In this document: positions 6,144-9,152 of the stretch, one piece after another
Position numbering within the stretch: position 1 is the first letter of the stretch
Layout: each line of letters begins with the position of its first letter
DNA from: Sphaerochaetaceae bacterium
GTDB taxonomy: Bacteria; Spirochaetota; Spirochaetia; Sphaerochaetales; Sphaerochaetaceae
Direction: 5' to 3'
Assembly (NCBI GenBank): GCA_024405065.1
Contig: JAKSPF010000044.1
Coordinates: forward strand, 1 to 9,152
Length of the DNA: 9,152 nt
The notes under the pieces: generated by a model
What the model was told of the DNA's origin: nothing
Seen by the model: the letters and a program-made list of their open reading frames with translations, nothing else
The model's database searches: none
Position numbers and translations under genes: made by a program

Positions 6144-7472
6144 ATGTTTAATTCAATGGAAAATTTAAAACCAAGAGATTTATATCTGAATCAACTGATA
6201 GCATTTCAAGACAAAGAACCTGTAAAAGTAATTACCGGAATCAGACGTTGCGGTAAATCCAGCCTTTTATTGCTTATGCAAAAACATCTTCTGGAAACGG
6301 GTATTACTCAAGAACAGATTTTATCCATGAATTTTGAATCTATGGAATATCACAATATGAATGTTATGGCATTTTACCAATTTGTTAAGGAAAGGATTTT
6401 ACATGGAAAAAGGATGTATCTTTTCTTTGATGAGCTCCAAAGAGTTGAAAAGTGGGAGGATGCAGTAAACTCTTTCAGGGTTGATTTTGACTGTGATATT
6501 TACATTACAGGTTCAAATGCTTTCTTACTTTCATCGGAGTATTCCACATATCTTGCCGGACGATATGTGGAGATAAAAATGCTGCCATTGTCTTTCAGAG
6601 AGCTTCTTGATTTTCACGGTTATGAGATTCAAAAACGTGTGTCTCCTACAGGTGAAATGAAGAAAAGAGCCTATGATAAAAATGGGGAACCTCAGGAATG
6701 GGATGAACTCTATGAAGCATTTATTCATTATGGCGGTATGCCCGGTATTTCAGATGTCGGACTTGTTCAGAATCGCGTGTTGGCACTGTTGGATGGTGTT
6801 TATTATACGGTTGTTATGCGTGATATTTTGGAGCGTGAAAGGAGGAGAGGACAGCGACAGATTGCAGATCCGATTCTACTCAGGAAAATTATTCTGTTTC
6901 TTGCGGACAATATCGGCAACAGTACCTCTCTTACCTCAATCAGTAATACCCTAATGTCGGAAAAGATGCTTGATGGACAGACAAAACGTGAAAAACCTGC
7001 AAATCAGACCATTCCCGCATATATCAACGCCTTAATTGAATCACATCTGTTTTACGAAATAAAGCGATTTGATGTAAAAGGTAAAGAGGAACTCAAAACT
7101 CTGGGAAAATATTATATAGTGGATATCGGTATAAGAAATTATCTGCTGGGATATAGAGATGTTGATACAGGACATATTCTGGAAAATATTGTGTATTTTG
7201 AATTGCTCAGACGCGGGTATGACGTGGCAGTGGGAAAAATCGGAAATAAGGAGATTGATTTCATTGCAACAAAGGATAATGAGAAAATCTACTATCAGGT
7301 TACTGAGGACATGACTTCTGAAACCACAAGGACGAGAGAACTTGAGCCCTTGACAATGGTACGTGATAACTATGAAAAGGTTATTCTGGCGATGCGTACC
7401 GATTCAACTGCATCTGTTGATGGAATCAAAATACAAAGGGTTATGGATTTTCTGCTTGATGAACGTTTGTAA
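6144..7472 (+). CDS. AAA-type ATPase with C-terminal DUF4143 domain
   Basis: The 442-residue protein has the common AAA_14 plus DUF4143 architecture. The Walker A motif is GIRRCGKS (G32-S39, with K38), Walker B is LFFDELQ (D96, E97), and a sensor-like ITGSNAFLLS (121-130) and a YLAGRYVEIKMLPLSFREL stretch (136-154) follow, all typical of the family. The C-terminal part (from about 190) is DUF4143. It ends with E347, then EIDFIA (E370, D372) and YYQVT (383-387), the layout of a PD-(D/E)xK nuclease-like fold in which the usual lysine is replaced (QVT). Catalysis by this domain is therefore doubtful. The family is very abundant and often variable between strains; its role is not established, and defence or mobile-element functions are only proposed. 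The ATG at 6144 has a weak AAAGAG RBS. The gene stands alone, bounded by 35-bp direct repeats. Confidence 0.88.
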   Translation: MFNSMENLKPRDLYLNQLIAFQDKEPVKVITGIRRCGKSSLLLLMQKHLLETGITQEQILSMNFESMEYHNMNVMAFYQFVKERILHGKRMYLFFDELQRVEKWEDAVNSFRVDFDCDIYITGSNAFLLSSEYSTYLAGRYVEIKMLPLSFRELLDFHGYEIQKRVSPTGEMKKRAYDKNGEPQEWDELYEAFIHYGGMPGISDVGLVQNRVLALLDGVYYTVVMRDILERERRRGQRQIADPILLRKIILFLADNIGNSTSLTSISNTLMSEKMLDGQTKREKPANQTIPAYINALIESHLFYEIKRFDVKGKEELKTLGKYYIVDIGIRNYLLGYRDVDTGHILENIVYFELLRRGYDVAVGKIGNKEIDFIATKDNEKIYYQVTEDMTSETTRTRELEPLTMVRDNYEKVILAMRTDSTASVDGIKIQRVMDFLLDERL

Positions 7473-7516
7473 ATAATTTGATAACAGTAATCAACATACC
7501 ATTATATTTAACAAAT

Positions 7517-7536
7517 GCAGGACGAACCCGCCCTGC
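7517..7536. terminator. Possible hairpin terminator after the DUF4143 gene
   Basis: GCAGG (7517-7521) pairs with CCTGC (7532-7536), and an inner CG/CG pair after one mismatch leaves an AACC loop. It is 45 bases after the ATPase stop. It lacks a following T run on the + strand, so termination is uncertain. Confidence 0.3.
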
Positions 7537-7567
7537 CATCAAAAATTCAGCATCACGTCATTACTGC

Positions 7568-7578
7568 AGTTCAGAATT
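7568..7578 (-). repeat. Inverted copy of the direct-repeat core
   Basis: AGTTCAGAATT here is the exact reverse complement of AATTCTGAACT at 7616-7626, inside the right direct repeat, with 37 bases between. The motif is thus present three times in the window: twice forward, once reversed. Confidence 0.45.
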
Positions 7579-7595
7579 ATCAATATTTTGAGCCG

Positions 7596-7630
7596 ATTTC
7601 AAAATTCCATTCATGAATTCTGAACTTGCC
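7596..7630 (+). repeat. 35-bp direct repeat, right copy
   Basis: Partner of 5713-5747 (28 of 35 identical, same length, no gaps). Shared ends are ATTTCAAAA and TTCTGAACTTGCC. It ends 28 bases before the recombinase cassette begins. Confidence 0.6.
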
Positions 7631-7658
7631 TTTGCGGTTTAAAACACTCTTTTGATAA

Positions 7659-7722
7659 TTTTATATTTTCGCCTGCCACTTAAAACAACATACTGTCGCC
7701 GAATCTATAGTTCAGCGACACT
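7659..7722 (+). repeat. Left inverted repeat with recombinase core site
   Basis: The core is ACTGTCGCCGAA (7692-7703), a 7-bp spacer TCTATAG (7704-7710) and TTCAGCGACACT (7711-7722). Arms this size around a 6-8 bp spacer are typical of tyrosine recombinase crossover sites. The outer part (7659-7691) matches the reverse complement of the lipoprotein leader at 8783-8815, including TTAAAACAACAT. Compared with the right copy it has five differences, one in an arm (C7693) and one in the spacer (C7705). Confidence 0.85.
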
Positions 7723-7792
7723 GAAATTCTACCATATTTCTTTGTTTTGTCAATTCTTACGTATTGTTGCAAGTGTTGTTGTAAAACAAAAG

Positions 7793-7800
7793 AAAGGAGG
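7793..7800 (+). promoter_or_regulatory. Strong Shine-Dalgarno of the recombinase
   Basis: AAAGGAGG lies 5 bases before ATG 7806 and fixes the start. It is the best ribosome binding site in the window. An A-rich stretch overlapping it (7783-7795) can pair with 7737-7748, so the leader might modulate access. Confidence 0.8.
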
Positions 7801-7805
7801 CGTAA

Positions 7806-8762
7806 ATGGATGAAAATTTGAGTTTTGAAGAGGTTGCAAAGCAATGGTTTTCAGATAAGAAAAAGACGGTGAAAATCACCACTGAAGAACGCTATAAAAT
7901 TATACTTGACCGATATCTTTGTCCGTACTTCGGCAAATTAAGGATTACCGATATCAACGCAACTCTGATAAACGATTTTGCTGCGGAAAGTCTTGAAATA
8001 CTGAATGCAAATACAGTAAGTCTGATTTTTTGTGTTCTGAAAAGTATAATCAACTTTGCAATCAGGCACGGTTACGTAAACAATATCGGTACAAATTACA
8101 GAAAAATTCATAAAAGCAGAGTTCCCGTAACAGTACTTACCAAACGAGAATGCAGCAGATTGAATACAGAACTCAACAAGTCTGAAAATCTTTATGATGT
8201 CGGCATTTTGATTGCCCTTAATACCGGATTACGACTCGGTGAAATATGTGCGCTGAGGTGGCAGAATGTAGATTTAAGAAGAAAAAGCATAAGAGTAAGC
8301 GGTACGGTTCACAGGATTCAGGACGAAACCGGAAAGAATAAAACAAGGCTGGTAATACTCTCGCCCAAAAGTGAATCATCTTACAGAGAAGTACCTATTC
8401 CGTCTTTCATACACAAAAAACTCAGTAAAATTGTTTCTTCTCCTGATCTTTTTGTTCTCTCAAAAAAGGCAGACAAAATCACAGAACCGAGAAACCTGCA
8501 AAGACGATTTTCCACTCTATGTTATCGTCTGTTCAACAGACCGGTGAAGTTCCACGATTTACGCCACACTTTTGCAACAGAATCCATATCGCAAGGAGTA
8601 AACGAGAAAACGGTTTGTGAAATATTGGGTCATTCAAACATCACAACAACGCTGAGTTTTTATGTCGGTGTCAGCTTTGACGATAAGATGCGTGGTGTAC
8701 GGAAACTTGAAAAAGCAATAGGTCCGCAGACAACAGAAAATTCACACAAAAAGTGTCGCTGA
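7806..8762 (+). CDS. Tyrosine recombinase/phage-type integrase
   Basis: A full-length 318-residue site-specific recombinase. Residues about 5-95 form the SAM-like core-binding domain (FEEVAKQWFSDKKK to IINFAIRHGYVNN). The catalytic domain follows with the complete set: R143 in TGLRLGE, K188 in SPKSESSYREVP, H250 and R253 in HDLRHTFAT, H276 in LGHSNITTT and the nucleophile Y286 in LSFYVG. It has no long N-terminal arm-binding domain, as in simple invertases and small integrases. It should cut and rejoin DNA through a 3'-phosphotyrosine bond at the core sites in the repeats enclosing it. The start is set by AAAGGAGG. The stop codon and last residues (KCR) are encoded by the left arm of the right core site. 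Chromosome-dimer Xer function is unlikely given the position and repeats. Confidence 0.92.
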   Translation: MDENLSFEEVAKQWFSDKKKTVKITTEERYKIILDRYLCPYFGKLRITDINATLINDFAAESLEILNANTVSLIFCVLKSIINFAIRHGYVNNIGTNYRKIHKSRVPVTVLTKRECSRLNTELNKSENLYDVGILIALNTGLRLGEICALRWQNVDLRRKSIRVSGTVHRIQDETGKNKTRLVILSPKSESSYREVPIPSFIHKKLSKIVSSPDLFVLSKKADKITEPRNLQRRFSTLCYRLFNRPVKFHDLRHTFATESISQGVNEKTVCEILGHSNITTTLSFYVGVSFDDKMRGVRKLEKAIGPQTTENSHKKCR

Positions 8763-8815
8763 ACTATATATTCGGCGACACTATGTTGTTTTAAGTGGCG
8801 GGGGAAAATATGAAA
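8752..8815 (-). repeat. Right inverted repeat with recombinase core site
   Basis: The core is AGTGTCGCTGAA (8752-8763), a 7-bp spacer CTATATA (8764-8770) and TTCGGCGACACT (8771-8782); the arms match in 11 of 12 positions. It overlaps the recombinase stop (8760-8762) and, further right, the GGGGG RBS (8800-8804) and first codons (8810-8815) of the lipoprotein. As RNA the core would fold into a 12-bp hairpin followed by a T-rich stretch (8783-8792), so it may also act as a partial terminator. Confidence 0.85.
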
Positions 8816-9152
8816 ACTTCCAGAGTTGTTTTACTGTTATTGCTTTTTATAGCAACAATTTGTCTGTTTGTCAGTTGTAAAAACGAACCGCCGGAAGTAA
8901 AGCACTACAGCGTCTGTTTTTATTTTCTTGATGAAGGTTGTGCATATTCATATCAGACGGTGGAAGCTGGGAAAAAGGCAGTAAGACCGGAAGACCCGAC
9001 AAAAGCCGAATTTGTTTTTGATAACTGGTATCGGGACACATCACTTACACAAGTTTATGATTTCAATTCACCTGTAAACAGTGATATGACATTGTACACA
9101 AAATGGAAAGTGGCAGAAAAATATTCAGTAACATACAACGGCAACGGAGCTA
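8810..9152 (+). CDS. Surface lipoprotein with Listeria-Bacteroides (Flg_new/InlB B) repeats, 3' end outside window
   Basis: The frame from ATG 8810 stays open to the window end (114 codons). Residues 1-22 are a lipoprotein signal peptide: a short basic start (MKTSR), a leucine-rich core, and LFVSC with Cys23 as the lipidation site. Phe at -3 is a relaxed lipobox as found in spirochaetes. Residues about 32-100 form one Listeria-Bacteroides repeat (VEAGKKAVRPEDPTK, FVFDNWYRDTSLTQVYDFNS, TLYTKWK), and a second begins with YSVTYNGNGA. Such repeats occur in surface-exposed or adhesive proteins. The RBS is GGGGGA (8800-8805), and RBS and ATG lie in the right inverted repeat of the recombinase cassette. 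The start is 48 bases after the recombinase stop, so co-transcription in the present orientation is possible. Confidence 0.85.
   Translation, partial: MKTSRVVLLLLLFIATICLFVSCKNEPPEVKHYSVCFYFLDEGCAYSYQTVEAGKKAVRPEDPTKAEFVFDNWYRDTSLTQVYDFNSPVNSDMTLYTKWKVAEKYSVTYNGNGA

Larger units (their letters stand above)
7473..7805. other. Intergenic region between the ATPase and recombinase genes (repeats, no gene)
   Basis: No gene is visible in these 333 bases. It contains an imperfect GC-rich hairpin (7517-7536), an inverted copy of the TTCTGAACT motif (7568-7578), the right 35-bp direct repeat (7596-7630), the left 64-bp inverted repeat of the recombinase cassette (7659-7722) and the recombinase leader (7723-7805). 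In the leader, TTTCTTTGTTTT (7737-7748) can pair imperfectly with AAAACAAAAGAAA (7783-7795), next to the Shine-Dalgarno. I find no convincing -35/-10 pair for the recombinase. Confidence 0.6.
7659..8815. mobile_element. Putative self-invertible tyrosine-recombinase cassette
   Basis: About 1.16 kb bounded by a 64-bp inverted repeat (7659-7722 and 8752-8815; 59 of 64 identical by hand). Each repeat holds a tyrosine-recombinase core site, and the only gene inside is a recombinase with all catalytic residues. Because the two sites are inverted, recombination between them would flip the segment rather than excise it. Transcription at present runs left to right into a lipoprotein gene whose RBS and start codon lie in the right repeat. 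Inversion is inferred from the layout. A transposon-like unit with terminal inverted repeats is the alternative, but I see no obvious target duplication outside the repeats. Confidence 0.7.

Noticed and set aside
7473..7805. attL/attR of an integrated phage or conjugative element
   Set aside because: The sites around the recombinase are inverted, not direct, and no phage, conjugation or tRNA genes are present.
8752..8782. Integron attC site (treponemes such as T. denticola can carry integrons)
   Set aside because: The palindrome has no RYYYAAC/GTTRRRY core pair, the recombinase lacks an obvious IntI-specific insertion, and the sites enclose the recombinase itself as inverted copies.

Overview
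The window looks like a stretch of a gut- or rumen-type spirochaete chromosome, most likely Treponema. This is inference. It rests on a lipoprotein with a relaxed, spirochaete-style lipobox (FVSC) followed by Listeria-Bacteroides (Flg_new/InlB B) repeats, a DUF4143-type ATPase, an anti-sigma-like GHKL protein, a short CstA and a moderate-to-low GC content. No rRNA, tRNA or CRISPR array is visible. All convincing genes are on the + strand.

Positions 1-5708 look like ordinary chromosomal backbone. They hold the C-terminal part of a GltS-type Na+/glutamate symporter (2-505), a small uncharacterised charged protein (624-848) with its own promoter, and a MATE efflux protein (867-2249). A hairpin terminator overlaps the small gene's stop codon and sits directly against the MATE start. 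A strong extended -10 promoter (2278-2306) then drives a close-packed set: an RsbW-like GHKL ATPase (2340-2744), a Cof-type HAD phosphatase (2755-3561) and a CstA transporter (3576-5003). About 100 bp further on is a CDP-alcohol phosphatidyltransferase (5106-5708).

Positions 5709-9152 look like accessory DNA, with long AT-rich intergenic stretches and many repeats. A DUF4143 ATPase gene (6144-7472) lies between two copies of a 35-bp direct repeat (5713-5747 and 7596-7630). Its upstream region contains a large hairpin, an orphan promoter/RBS-like stretch and a cluster of AGGGT half-sites.

The most striking structure is at 7659-8815. A complete tyrosine recombinase gene (7806-8762) is enclosed by a 64-bp inverted repeat (59/64 identical by hand alignment). 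Each repeat contains a textbook tyrosine-recombinase core: two 12-bp inverted arms around a 7-bp spacer. The recombinase stop codon lies inside the right core. The right repeat also carries the ribosome binding site and start codon of a surface lipoprotein gene (8810 to the window end). The left repeat faces outward and holds a damaged copy of the same RBS/start region. The simplest reading is a self-inverting recombinase cassette that may switch transcription into a repeat-type surface lipoprotein, in the general manner of phase-variable lipoprotein loci controlled by tyrosine recombinases in mycoplasmas. The sequence shows the architecture. Inversion and switching are inferred.
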